Below, piece by piece: positions 8,109 to 16,551 of a stretch of 64,000 nt of DNA. The stretch's first letter is position 1. Every line of letters starts with the position of its first letter. This stretch comes from Variovorax sp. UMC13 (GTDB taxonomy: Bacteria; Pseudomonadota; Gammaproteobacteria; Burkholderiales; Burkholderiaceae_C). The position numbers were made by a program, and so were the translations under genes. The DNA lies in assembly GCF_014170375.1 (NCBI RefSeq), contig NZ_LZZW01000012.1:124001-188000 (forward strand), in the 5' to 3' direction. The notes under the pieces are model-generated. The model did no database searches. It was given only the letters and a program-made list of their open reading frames with translations, and was not told the DNA's origin.

Positions 8109-9890
8109 TCAGAGTTGATCATCCGCCAGGGCCAGCGTGCTGGCGGCGCCGCCCGTGACGATGTCGCGCAACATCGGCGCCTGCACTAGGACATGCGCTG
8201 CGTAGTGGCTGGCCGTGGCACGCTTGGCGCCGAGAAAGCCCGCATCGCCAGATCTCGCCGCGAGTTGCGCAGTGGCGGCTTCGGCCATGCGCGCCGACAG
8301 CCAGCCGCCGATCACCGTGCCCGCCAGCCGCAAGAAGGGCACGGCGCCCGCCGCGCACTGCGCGGGTTGGTCGTCGTGGGCCAGCAGCCAGTCGGCCGCG
8401 TCCCCCAGCGCACGCGCCGAAGCCGCTAACACGCCGCCGATCTGCGCCAGCGCGGCATCGGGCATCTCGGCCAACCGGCGCGCATCGCCGTCGATGCGGC
8501 CCAGCAGTGCCTTCAGCGTGCGCCCGCCCTCGCGCGCCAGCTTGCGGCCAATCAGGTCGTTGGCCTGGATGCCCGTCGTGCCTTCGTAGATGGTCGTGAT
8601 GCGCGCGTCGCGCAAGTGCTGTGAGGCGCCGGTTTCCTCGACGTAACCCATGCCGCCATGCACCTGCACACCATCGGACGTGATGCCCTGTGCGCTGTCG
8701 GTGCACCAGCCCTTGACCACCGGGATCAGCAGGCCGACCAGGGCCAGCGCCTGCTCGCGCTCTTGCGCGTCGGCGTGGCCTGCGGCGCGGTCCATCTGGC
8801 CGGCGCAGAAATAGGCCAATGCGCGCATGGCCTCGGTGCGGGCCTTCATGTCCATCAGCATGCGCCGCACGTCCGGGTGGCCGGCGATGGTGGTGCTGCC
8901 GCTGAGCAGTGGCTTGCCCTGCACCCGCTCCAGCGCGTAGGCGCGTGCGCGCTGGTAGGCGCGCTCGGCGATGCCCACGCCTTCAAGGCCGACGTTCAGC
9001 CGCGCATGGTTCATCATCGTGAACATGCAGGCCAGCCCCTGGTTCGGCTCGCCGACCAGGTAGCCGATCGCGCCCCCGCAGTCGCCAAAGCTCATCGACG
9101 CCGTGGGGCTGCCGTGGATGCCCATCTTGTGCTCGATGGAGGTGCAGGCCAGGTCGTTGCGTTCGCCCAGGGAGCCGTCGTCGTTGACCAGGTACTTCGG
9201 GCACAGGAACAGCGAGATGCCTTTCACGCCGGGCGGTGCATCGGGCAGGCGCGCCAGCACGAGGTGGACGATGTTCTCGGCCATGTCGTGCTCGCCCCAG
9301 GTGATGAAGATCTTGTTTCCGCTGACGCGGTAATGGTCGCCTTCGGGCACGGCGCGACTGCGCAGCGCGGCCAAGTCGGAGCCTGCTTGGGGCTCGGTGA
9401 GGTTCATGGTGCCGGTCCAGCGGCCCGCGACCATGGGCTCCAGGAAGCGGCGCTTGAGTGCGTCGCTGCCATGGTGCGCAATGGCTTCCACCGCGCCCAG
9501 CGTGAGCATCTGGCACAGGCTGAACGCGAGGTTGGACGACTTCCACATCTCCAGCACGGCTGTGGACACCAGCGTGGGCAGGCCCTGGCCGCCCCATTCG
9601 GTGGCAGCGGGCATGCCGTTCCAGCCGTTCTCGCAGAAGCTGGCCCAGGCTTCGCGAAAGCCATCGGCTGGCGTGACCTGGCCGTCGTGCCAGCGCGCGC
9701 CCTGCACGTCGCCGGTGCGGTTCAGCGGATCAAGCACGCCGGTGGCGTAGTGGGCAGCCTCCTGCAGGATGGCCTCGACCAGGTCGGGCGTGGTTTCTTC
9801 ATGGCCCGGCTGGGCACAGATCGCATCCAGGCCTCCGACTTCCTTCATCGTGAACAGCATGTCGCGCAAGGGCGCGGCGTAGGTAGACAT
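8109..9890 (-). CDS. Acyl-CoA dehydrogenase, long form with C-terminal extension (DmdC/AcdA-like)
   Basis: 593 aa. FAD enzyme introducing an alpha,beta double bond into acyl-CoAs and donating electrons to ETF. Length and motifs match the long subgroup that includes methylmercaptopropionyl-CoA dehydrogenase: N-terminal MSTYAAPLRDMLFTMKEVGG, MNLTEPQAGSDLAALRSRA, KIFITWGEHDM, and the catalytic-base region ITTIYEGTTGIQANDLIGRK (the Glu of YEGT). A C-terminal helical extension of about 130 residues follows. Its true substrate cannot be inferred because members take varied medium-chain or aryl acyl-CoAs. Co-directional with etfB and etfA downstream. A good ribosome site (GAGGAG) precedes the start. 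Confidence 0.94.
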   Translation of the reverse strand: MSTYAAPLRDMLFTMKEVGGLDAICAQPGHEETTPDLVEAILQEAAHYATGVLDPLNRTGDVQGARWHDGQVTPADGFREAWASFCENGWNGMPAATEWGGQGLPTLVSTAVLEMWKSSNLAFSLCQMLTLGAVEAIAHHGSDALKRRFLEPMVAGRWTGTMNLTEPQAGSDLAALRSRAVPEGDHYRVSGNKIFITWGEHDMAENIVHLVLARLPDAPPGVKGISLFLCPKYLVNDDGSLGERNDLACTSIEHKMGIHGSPTASMSFGDCGGAIGYLVGEPNQGLACMFTMMNHARLNVGLEGVGIAERAYQRARAYALERVQGKPLLSGSTTIAGHPDVRRMLMDMKARTEAMRALAYFCAGQMDRAAGHADAQEREQALALVGLLIPVVKGWCTDSAQGITSDGVQVHGGMGYVEETGASQHLRDARITTIYEGTTGIQANDLIGRKLAREGGRTLKALLGRIDGDARRLAEMPDAALAQIGGVLAASARALGDAADWLLAHDDQPAQCAAGAVPFLRLAGTVIGGWLSARMAEAATAQLAARSGDAGFLGAKRATASHYAAHVLVQAPMLRDIVTGGAASTLALADDQL

Positions 9891-9930
9891 TGCTTACTCC
9901 TCTTTGTGGGTTCAACCCGTCTGCCCCATA

Positions 9931-9953
9931 GGGCATACATCCATGCATGACCC
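9931..9953. promoter_or_regulatory. Imperfect dyad upstream of the long acyl-CoA dehydrogenase
   Basis: GGGCATACATC and ATGCATGACCC form an imperfect inverted repeat (one indel) about 41-63 bp before the dehydrogenase start. It could be a regulator site for the acd-etfBA operon. The rest of the 157-bp gap between 9891 and 10047 shows no gene. Evidence is weak. Confidence 0.3.
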
Positions 9954-10047
9954 TACCCACCAGGACAAGGCCCGGTCGATCAACCGCTTCAGGGCGGCTG
10001 AATTTCTCAGGCGGCTTACGACGCGATTAGTTGGTATGACAAGATTT

Positions 10048-10749
10048 CTAGAAGCCGCTGAAGCGTGTGAAGTTCTCGACCGGCTCACGCTCGGTGCGCA
10101 CGCGGTTCACCACGGCCGCCGGGTCGGCATAGCCCAGTGCCATGCCGCACAGGACCATCTGCCCGTCCGGGATTTGCAGGGCTTCAGCCAGAAGGCGCGG
10201 GTAAAGGGTCCACGCCATCTGCGAACAGGTATCCAGGCCTCGTGCGCGGGCCGCCAGCATGATGTTCTGTAAGAACATCCCGTAGTCCACCCAACTGCTC
10301 TGCACCATGCGCCGGTCCAAGGTGAAGATCAAACCGACCGGCGCATCGAAGAAGGCAAAGTTGCGTGCATGTTGAGCGCGCATGGCATCCGTATCTCCCT
10401 TGGAGATTCCGACTGCGGCATAAAGAGCGAAACCGCACCGACGCCGCCTGGTCAGGTAGGGCTCGAAGAACTCGGCCGGGTAGATGTCGTATTCGGACTG
10501 GTGCTCTCCCTCTTCATGGTGAAAGGCGTGCAATACACGGTCGCATAGGCGCTTCCTCGCCTCGCCCGCCACGGCAATGACATGCCACGGCTGGGTGTTG
10601 GTGCCACTGGGCGCGCTGGCTGCCACCGACAGAATCTGGGCCACCGCTTCTTGCGACACCGGGGTCGGCAGAAAGGCGCGCACGGAACGACGTTCGCGCA
10701 TCACCGCATCAATCAGCATGTTGCGCAAAGGCACGGCGCAGACAGACAT
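10048..10749 (-). CDS. Nitroreductase-family flavoenzyme
   Basis: 233 aa. FMN-dependent NAD(P)H oxidoreductase fold. The N-terminal RRSVRAFLPTPVS and the SAPSGTNTQPWHV segment are the FMN-phosphate and dimer-interface motifs of the family. WVDYGMFLQNIMLAARARGL and the C-terminal GMALGYADP are also typical. Physiological substrates vary (nitroaromatics, quinones, enones) and cannot be assigned. Unusually, the first 12 codons closely match the 5' end of the acyl-CoA dehydrogenase at 9890 (30 of 36 bases), suggesting a chimeric start. The original start may be the Met at residue 11. It stands alone on the minus strand behind a conserved upstream element also found before the 14331 operon. Confidence 0.9.
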   Translation of the reverse strand: MSVCAVPLRNMLIDAVMRERRSVRAFLPTPVSQEAVAQILSVAASAPSGTNTQPWHVIAVAGEARKRLCDRVLHAFHHEEGEHQSEYDIYPAEFFEPYLTRRRRCGFALYAAVGISKGDTDAMRAQHARNFAFFDAPVGLIFTLDRRMVQSSWVDYGMFLQNIMLAARARGLDTCSQMAWTLYPRLLAEALQIPDGQMVLCGMALGYADPAAVVNRVRTEREPVENFTRFSGF

Positions 10750-10884
10750 TCACTCTCTCCTGGTTGCTGGGCTATTCGGGTGAGCACACCGACATGCCGT
10801 TGCCGAAGAAGCATTCATGCGAATGCATCGATGCCGAACGTCCACGGGTCGTCCCTGGGTGTGCTACCAAGCGGTATTCTGGGC

Positions 10885-10965
10885 ACTCGGCACATACGCG
10901 TCTTGCCCGCCAGTGCATGGCGAGTTGACTTTGTATGCACAAGGCAAAATCCGGTTGACCGCAGC
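10885..10965 (-). promoter_or_regulatory. Conserved upstream element, copy 1 (nitroreductase promoter region)
   Basis: Read on the minus strand this region matches 14101-14185 read on the plus strand. The 33-bp core at 10901-10933 differs at one base. Outside the core the similarity continues over about 80 bp, with CGGTCAACCGG upstream and CGCG(T/C)A downstream. The core contains CAAAGTCAACTCGCCATGCA and a CTCGCC/GGCAAG pair of half-sites. Its proximal end is 152 bp before the nitroreductase start. Both copies point at their downstream gene, so a shared activator site or promoter is likely. An AraC-type regulator gene begins 110 bp away on the other side. Confidence 0.75.
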
Positions 10966-11043
10966 CGGACGCTACATCGTTAGCGGGCCGTTTTCTTGGT
11001 GTAATTTCGGATTCAGCGCCAGCTATCGTTGCTCCCTTTGACC

Positions 11044-12072
11044 ATGTTGAAACCCGTCGTCACTGTTCCTGTTTTTGCCGTGCATGGCCTGCTCGACGGC
11101 GCGCGCAGCAAAGGACTGGCCACCGAGTCCTGGCTGGATGGCGTTCTGGCGCAGGCCCGCATCGCCGAGTCGCTGCTGCATCTGGAGCAGTCGCGTGTGA
11201 CCATAGAGCAATACATCGCACTCTTCAGTGCCGTGAAGAACAGCTTGGACGACGAATGCCTAGGCCATCTACACGGTCGGCCGTTGCGCTGCGGCAGCTT
11301 TGCGCTGATGGCTCGCTCTACGCTCGGGGCCAAGACGCTGGCAGCCGCCTTGCAGCGCGTGAGTGCATCCTTCGCCCTGCTGCAGGACGACGTGGCGCTT
11401 GTGCCCGTCTCTGATGGCTTGCTCAAGGGTGCTGCTCTGGACGTGCGCCACGCCCTGGGCAAACATTCAGACTTCCTGCACGGGCTGCTGTTGCGCGTTT
11501 TCTGGCGTCTGCTGGTATGGCTGCACGGCGGCCGACTGGTGCCCAGAGGGCTCGATTTTGCCTTCGAGCCACCGCCGCGTGCCGCAGACTATGCCCAAAT
11601 CTTCTCGGGCACGTTGCGGTTCGGGCAGGCGCGGTCGGCGGTCTGGTTCGAGGCATCCGCATTCACGCAGCCGATGCGCCGTGACACCGCCGCGCTCCAG
11701 ACCTTTTTGCGTGCCACACCGGGCAACCTGATCGGCCCGCGTCTAATCGAGCGGACAGCCAGCGCGCGGGTGCGCGCGCTATTGCAGCAAGCGTGCCCGG
11801 AGTGGCCCGATCTGACTGTCGCCGCGCAGCGCTTGCACATGTCGGTCAGCGCACTGCAGCGGCATCTGGCCGTGGAGGGCAAGTCCTTTCAGGTGCTGAA
11901 GGACGAGTTACGGCGCGACATGGCGATCGTTCGGTTGACCAGCACCGATGCCGCGCTGAGCGCCATCGCCGCCGAGTTGGGGTTCGCCGACGGCACCGCC
12001 TTCCAGCGGGCCTTCAAGTCATGGACCGGCAGCACGCCAGGCGTCTATCGTTCGCGCACCCAAAAAACGTAG
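11044..12072 (+). CDS. AraC-family regulator with Arabinose_bd-type N-terminal domain
   Basis: 342 aa from the ATG giving MLKPVVTVPVFAVHGLLDGA. An ATG 5 codons earlier is also possible. Residues ~15-200 resemble the effector domain of OruR/ArgR-like AraC proteins (LHLEQSRVTIEQYIALFSAV; RCGSFALMARSTLGAKTLA). The C-terminal ~100 residues hold two helix-turn-helix motifs (LTVAAQRLHMSVSALQRHLA; LSAIAAELGFADGTAFQRAF, then SWTGSTPGVYR). Such proteins usually activate nearby catabolic genes. It is divergent from the nitroreductase, with conserved element copy 1 between them, and convergent with the SDR at 12868. Confidence 0.9.
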   Translation: MLKPVVTVPVFAVHGLLDGARSKGLATESWLDGVLAQARIAESLLHLEQSRVTIEQYIALFSAVKNSLDDECLGHLHGRPLRCGSFALMARSTLGAKTLAAALQRVSASFALLQDDVALVPVSDGLLKGAALDVRHALGKHSDFLHGLLLRVFWRLLVWLHGGRLVPRGLDFAFEPPPRAADYAQIFSGTLRFGQARSAVWFEASAFTQPMRRDTAALQTFLRATPGNLIGPRLIERTASARVRALLQQACPEWPDLTVAAQRLHMSVSALQRHLAVEGKSFQVLKDELRRDMAIVRLTSTDAALSAIAAELGFADGTAFQRAFKSWTGSTPGVYRSRTQKT

Positions 12073-12094
12073 CGCTGCTTCGACGCGGTCGCAC

Positions 12095-12868
12095 TCAAAG
12101 CGACGAGCACAGATGCCCGCCATCCACTGGCACGCAGGCGCCGGTCATCCACGACCCGGCCTCGGTCGCGAACAGCAGGAACAGACCGTTGAGCTCCTCC
12201 GGCTTACCCAGGCGGCGCATCGGGATGCGCTTGATAAGCGCCTTGCCATGGTCGGTATCCCACATGGCATCGGTCATCTCGGTGTCGATGTAGCCCGGCT
12301 CGATGGCATTGACGCGAATGCCGTGGCGCGCCCATTCGAGCGCCAGGCTCTTGGTCATGTGCACGACTGCAGCCTTGGACGTGGCATACAGCATGGCGCC
12401 CGGCATCACGCGTTCGCCCAGGATCGATGCGATGTTGATGACTGAGCCTCCCCGCCCCGCATCCACCCAGCGCTGCGCGGCACGCGCGGCCACCAGCCAC
12501 ACGCCGCGCACGTTGGTCTCCATCAGCGAGTCGAAGTCGGACACAGGCAGCGTGAGCGACAAGGCGTCGTTGGAAGCCCCGGCGTTGTTAACCACCACGT
12601 CGAGGATGGTGCCCGAGGCGTCTATCTCGGCGAAGGCGTCGTCGATGGACTGCTCGGAAGCCACATCCATTTCCAGCACCGTGACCTGAGGCGAACCGAG
12701 CTTTTCGAGTTCCTGGGCGAGTTTGTCGAGCCGCGCCTTGCGCCGCGCCCCAATCACTACCTTGGCCTTGCAACCAGCAGCCAGCCGAGCGAAGTTCTCG
12801 CCCAGGCCCGACGAGGCCCCCGTGACCAGCACCCGCTTGCCTGCCAGCATTGCACCCAGATCCATCAT
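12095..12868 (-). CDS. Short-chain dehydrogenase/reductase
   Basis: 257 aa. NAD(P)-dependent oxidoreductase with Rossmann motif TGASSGLG (about 16-23), NNAG (about 92-95), catalytic Ser in VINIASILGE, YATSKAA (Tyr-x3-Lys) and the PGYIDTEM segment. It ends with VPVDGGHLCSSL as in classical SDRs. An acidic residue after beta-2 is not obvious (IGARRKARLDKL), and the Arg-rich loop suggests NADPH preference, which is an inference. Substrate unknown. In a beta-oxidation-type cluster a hydroxyacyl-CoA or alcohol substrate is plausible. It is flanked by two AraC genes, convergent with the first and divergent from the second. Confidence 0.93.
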   Translation of the reverse strand: MMDLGAMLAGKRVLVTGASSGLGENFARLAAGCKAKVVIGARRKARLDKLAQELEKLGSPQVTVLEMDVASEQSIDDAFAEIDASGTILDVVVNNAGASNDALSLTLPVSDFDSLMETNVRGVWLVAARAAQRWVDAGRGGSVINIASILGERVMPGAMLYATSKAAVVHMTKSLALEWARHGIRVNAIEPGYIDTEMTDAMWDTDHGKALIKRIPMRRLGKPEELNGLFLLFATEAGSWMTGACVPVDGGHLCSSL

Positions 12869-13151
12869 CGTCTCCTTGCATCTTCAGTTCGCCGTCGATG
12901 CCGGGAGGTTAGCGCAGGGCCGCTCGGCTGCGGGGTTGCCTCGCTCCCCCATCCGTCGAAAGAGGTGCCTTGTCAGTTGATCGAGACCATCCGTCATTGC
13001 CGCGCCAAGCACCGCTGCCTACGATTGCCTGTATGCCTTGGGTACCCTGAGCGCCGCACGAAAGCACGCCACGGTGTCGACGCTCCGGTCCCGATGGGCT
13101 GCGGCGTCTGGGGGCAGATTCAGGAGACGACAAGTGCTGCAACAGTCACCC

Positions 13152-14183
13152 ATGGAATGGTCCATCGACCATGCGCCCATCGAGGGCAGGATAGATGCGA
13201 CGGAAGCGATCCTCAAGGACTCCTTCCAGCGCTGGAGTCTTTCCTCCCCGGCGAAGCCTGCTGCATTCCAGGCGAAGTTGCGGCGACACGAACTCGCCGG
13301 AGCCTCCTTGGTATGCACCGTGACCGGTGCTTGCGTCGAGCAGTCTCCTCCTGGACATTCGTCATTCGACGATGAGTTCTGCCTGGGGCTGCAGCTGAAC
13401 CTGAGCGGCCGAGTACAGTTGCAGCAGTGGGACACGCCAATCTGCGAGGGCGACATGTTCCTCTGGCGTACCGATCAGCGGCAAGACTATGAGGTGCTGG
13501 AACGAACCCACAGCGTGTCGTTGATGATTCCCTGGCAGCTCATGCGCGAGCATCTACCGGGCCGCAAGCAGCCGCCCGCAGCCTGCCGCATTGACAGTCA
13601 CACAGGCGTGGGCTCACTGCTCAGCCAACACCTGATGGGGTTGGCAAAGGAGATCGGCGCCGTGCCGCCCTCCGCCCACGTCGCCCTTTGCCGCACGGTG
13701 ATCGGGCTTCTGGACATTGCGCTGCCAGAGCCGGAGAGCGCCACTCGATTCACGGCCATGGCCGCGTTGCGCGAACGAGTACTTGCCTACATCGCCCAGC
13801 ATTTTCAAGAGGATGACCTGAGTCCGGCACGCATCGCCGCGGCGCACGGTATTTCACTGCGTTACCTTCATGCGCTGTTTGCGCAGGGCGATACCACGGT
13901 GGTCGGCCACATCCTGGAAAGCCGATTGCAAGCGTGCTGGCGGACACTCGTTGACCCGGTCTGCCGGCATCTGCAGGTCTCGGCGATCGCCTTTCACTGG
14001 GGCTTCAACTCCACCAGCCATTTCTGCCGCGCATTCAAACAACGCTTTGGAGTGTCGCCCAGCGATGCACGCGGCATGACTGCTCACGGCTCCGCCATCG
14101 GCCCGGTCGAGTCAGCCGGGCTTTCCCTTGCACACGCAAAGTCAACTTGCCATGCACTGGCGGGCAAGACGCGCACGGGCTGA
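13152..14183 (+). CDS. AraC-family regulator (AraC-binding-like N-terminal domain)
   Basis: 343 aa if started at MEWSIDHAPIEGR. The frame is open 38 codons further upstream (from 13038), but that extension is Arg-rich and unlike the family. The N-terminal half (DEFCLGLQLNLSGRVQLQQW; CEGDMFLWRTDQRQDYEV) is the cupin-like effector domain seen in AraC/XylS-type activators. The C-terminal helix-turn-helix pair is PARIAAAHGISLRYLHALFA and VSAIAFHWGFNSTSHFCRAF, then FGVSPSDARG. The 3' end overlaps conserved element copy 2, which precedes the dehydrogenase operon, making this protein the best candidate to control that operon. Confidence 0.88.
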   Translation: MEWSIDHAPIEGRIDATEAILKDSFQRWSLSSPAKPAAFQAKLRRHELAGASLVCTVTGACVEQSPPGHSSFDDEFCLGLQLNLSGRVQLQQWDTPICEGDMFLWRTDQRQDYEVLERTHSVSLMIPWQLMREHLPGRKQPPAACRIDSHTGVGSLLSQHLMGLAKEIGAVPPSAHVALCRTVIGLLDIALPEPESATRFTAMAALRERVLAYIAQHFQEDDLSPARIAAAHGISLRYLHALFAQGDTTVVGHILESRLQACWRTLVDPVCRHLQVSAIAFHWGFNSTSHFCRAFKQRFGVSPSDARGMTAHGSAIGPVESAGLSLAHAKSTCHALAGKTRTG

Positions 14184-14185
14184 AT
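14101..14185 (+). promoter_or_regulatory. Conserved upstream element, copy 2 (before the 14331 catabolic operon)
   Basis: Plus-strand counterpart of the element at 10885-10965. Its core at 14137-14169 reads CAAAGTCAACTTGCCATGCA followed by CTGGCGGGCAAGA and differs from copy 1 by one base. The proximal end is 162 bp before the ATG at 14331, compared with 152 bp for copy 1. It overlaps the last codons of the upstream araC gene. CTTGCC and GGCAAG inside the core form an inverted pair with 11 bp between them. Confidence 0.75.
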
Positions 14186-14330
14186 GCCGACCATATGCCC
14201 TGGACAGACTGAGAACGCAGAGATTCGACGCTTCGCCCGCCCCGTTGTGGGTATGCGGGCATGACCCGGGGCCGCATCGCTGGCCAAGTTTTCAAACCTT
14301 CATCGTACAAACCTTCTGAGGAGCGCTCCC

Positions 14331-15476
14331 ATGCTGCCGCAATTGCACCGTCAACCCTGGATGGACAGCGACATCGAGACCTTTCGCGACCAGGTGCGCC
14401 GCTACATCGCCGCCGAGATGGCTCCGCACCTGCCCGCTTGGCGCGAACAGGGCTACGTCCCGCGCGAGACCTGGCGGCCCTTCGGCGAGATGGGGTTCAT
14501 GCTGCCCGAAATGCCCGAAGCCTACGGCGGCACCGGGGCCAGCATTGCCTACCAGCTGGTGGTACAGGATGAGTTGACCAGAGCGGAAATGCCCAACAAC
14601 GTCCAGGTGAACAGCATCGCTGCGCACTACATCATGGACTACGGCACCGAGGAGCAGAAGCAGCGCTGGCTGCCCAAGCTGAGCAGCGGCGAGATGCTGC
14701 TCGGCATTGCGATGACCGAACCCGGCTGCGGGACGGACCTCAAGGCCATCGCCACCCGCGCGCGCCGTGATGGCGACCACTACGTGATCGACGGTGCCAA
14801 GACCTTCATCACCAACGGCTACACCTGCAATCTGCTGATTGTGGTCGCACGCACCGGCGAGGCGGGCAGCCGAGGCCTTTCGCTGATCGTGGTGGAGACC
14901 GAGAACCTGCCAGGGTTCCGCGTGGGCCGCCTGCTCGACAAGATCGGCCTGCATGCGTCGGACACCGCCGAACTCTTCTTCGACGGGGTGCGCGTGCCGG
15001 TCGATCAAGTCCTGGGGGGCGTCGAAGGGCTTGGTTTCAAGCAGTTGATGGGCCAGTTGCCCTACGAACGCATGACCATCGCCGTGCCTGCGGCGGCCAT
15101 CATCGACCGGGCCCTGGAACTCACCGTCGAATACACGAAGGAGCGCAAGATTTTCGGCGCACCGCTGTTCGAGATGCAGACCACGCGCCACAAGCTGGCC
15201 GAGATCGCCACCACCGCTCACGTGGTGCGCACCTTCGTCAACGACTGCATCCAGCGGCTGCTGGACGGAAAGCTCGACGCCGAAGCCGCGTACATGGCCA
15301 AGTGGTGGTGCAGCGAGCAGCAGTGCCGCGTGGTGGACGAGTGCCTGCAGATGTTCGGCGGCTACGGCTACATGTACGAATACCCGATCGCGCGCATGTA
15401 CACCACCTCGCGCGTGCAGAAGATCTACGGCGGCGCGAACGAGGTCATGAAAGAACTGATTGCGAGGAAGCTGTGA
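14331..15476 (+). CDS. Acyl-CoA dehydrogenase (medium-length, FadE/AcdA type)
   Basis: 381 aa, standard length. First gene of the rightward catabolic operon and preceded by GAGGAGCG. Motifs include GIAMTEPGCGTDLKAIATRA (FAD/substrate region), KTFITNGYTCNLLIVVART, YTKERKIFGAPLFEMQTTRH, a MFGGYGYMYEYPIARMYTTS region and the C-terminal KIYGGANEVMKELIARKL. The usual catalytic Glu position in the IYEGT/IYGGxxE segment reads GGANEVMKE. In many family members the base is a Glu about here or in helix G, so activity cannot be judged from this alone. Electrons would go to ETF, encoded leftward. The stop overlaps the GTG start of the CoA-transferase gene. Confidence 0.93.
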   Translation: MLPQLHRQPWMDSDIETFRDQVRRYIAAEMAPHLPAWREQGYVPRETWRPFGEMGFMLPEMPEAYGGTGASIAYQLVVQDELTRAEMPNNVQVNSIAAHYIMDYGTEEQKQRWLPKLSSGEMLLGIAMTEPGCGTDLKAIATRARRDGDHYVIDGAKTFITNGYTCNLLIVVARTGEAGSRGLSLIVVETENLPGFRVGRLLDKIGLHASDTAELFFDGVRVPVDQVLGGVEGLGFKQLMGQLPYERMTIAVPAAAIIDRALELTVEYTKERKIFGAPLFEMQTTRHKLAEIATTAHVVRTFVNDCIQRLLDGKLDAEAAYMAKWWCSEQQCRVVDECLQMFGGYGYMYEYPIARMYTTSRVQKIYGGANEVMKELIARKL

Positions 15477-16540
15477 ACGCCTCGCACATGCTGCAAAAGC
15501 CACTGCACGGCGTCCGTGTGGTGGAGTTCGAAGGGATCGGGCCGGGCCCGCTGGCCGCCATGATGCTGGCCGACATGGGTGCCGAGGTGATTGCGCTGAC
15601 ACGGGCCGAGCAGGCCGCCGGGGCGCAGCCGCTGGGCGGGGCGGCGGCCAACCCGCTGCACCGGGGCAAGACGGTCGAGATCACCGACCTGAAGTCGCCC
15701 GGCGGCAAGGCGCGCGCCCTGGATCTGATCGGCCAGTCCGACGTTCTGATCGAAGGCTTTCGCCCCGGCGTGATGGAACGGCTGGGGTTCGGCCCCGCCG
15801 AATGCGCGGCGCGCAACCCCAAGCTGGTCTATGGCCGGATGACGGGCTGGGGCCAGGACGGCCCGCTCTCCCGGGCCGCTGGCCACGACCTGAACTACGT
15901 GGCGCTGACGGGCCTGCTGTCGCTGTCGGCCCGCAAGGGGCAGATGCCCATCGTGCCGCCCTCGGTGCTCGGGGACGCGGCCGGGGCGCTGGGCATGGCC
16001 TTCGGTGTCGCCTGCGCGCTGGTCGATGCGCGCGGTAACGGTAGGGGCAGTGGCCGCGGCCGGGTCGTGGATGCCGCCATCATCGACATCGTGGCCATGA
16101 TGGGCACGCTGGTGCATTGGATTCGCGCCAATGGGCAGATCGACGGCACGAAGCCGAGCCCGTTTCACGATTCGCCGTTCTATGACGTGTACGCCTGTGC
16201 CGACGGCGGCTTCATCAGCCTCGCGGTGGTGGAGCCCGCGTTCCACGCACTGCTGCTGTCGAAGCTGGGCCTGACGGACGTGAACCCTGCCGACCAGTAC
16301 GACACGACGACGTGGCCAGCGCTGAAGGAGCGCATTGCGGCCCTCATCCGCAGCCAACCCAGGGCGCACTGGTGCGCGTTGCTCGAAGGCAGCGACGCCT
16401 GCTTCGCGCCCGTGCTCAGCCTGGCCGAGGCGGCGCGGCATCCGCACAACGCGGCACGGGGTATCTACCAGACCACCCCCTCCGGCGCCATCGAGGCGGC
16501 CCCGGCCCCACGGTTCCAGGCACTCAACGCAACCACATAG
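15473..16540 (+). CDS. Class III CoA-transferase (CaiB/BaiF family)
   Basis: 355 aa using the GTG at 15473, which overlaps the dehydrogenase stop and follows GCGAGG. An internal ATG at 15488 is the alternative. Family III CoA-transferases move CoA between carboxylates and some act as 2-methylacyl-CoA racemases. Signatures are LHGVRVVEFEGIGPGPLAAM, LADMGAEVIALTR, SDVLIEGFRPGVMERLGFGP with AARNPKLVYGRMTGWGQDGP, and GHDLNYVALTG. FRPGVMERLG and GHDLNY are typical of the AMACR (2-methylacyl-CoA racemase) branch, as is the later Asp in the DAAIID segment. Racemase is therefore a real alternative. Either role fits catabolism of a branched carboxylic acid. Confidence 0.88.
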   Translation: MNASHMLQKPLHGVRVVEFEGIGPGPLAAMMLADMGAEVIALTRAEQAAGAQPLGGAAANPLHRGKTVEITDLKSPGGKARALDLIGQSDVLIEGFRPGVMERLGFGPAECAARNPKLVYGRMTGWGQDGPLSRAAGHDLNYVALTGLLSLSARKGQMPIVPPSVLGDAAGALGMAFGVACALVDARGNGRGSGRGRVVDAAIIDIVAMMGTLVHWIRANGQIDGTKPSPFHDSPFYDVYACADGGFISLAVVEPAFHALLLSKLGLTDVNPADQYDTTTWPALKERIAALIRSQPRAHWCALLEGSDACFAPVLSLAEAARHPHNAARGIYQTTPSGAIEAAPAPRFQALNATT

Positions 16541-16551
16541 GAGACCAGAGA

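Noticed and set aside
13038-13151. Extended start of the second AraC regulator
   Set aside because: The extra 38 residues are Arg-rich with no family resemblance and no ribosome site. The start at 13152 is preferred but not proven.
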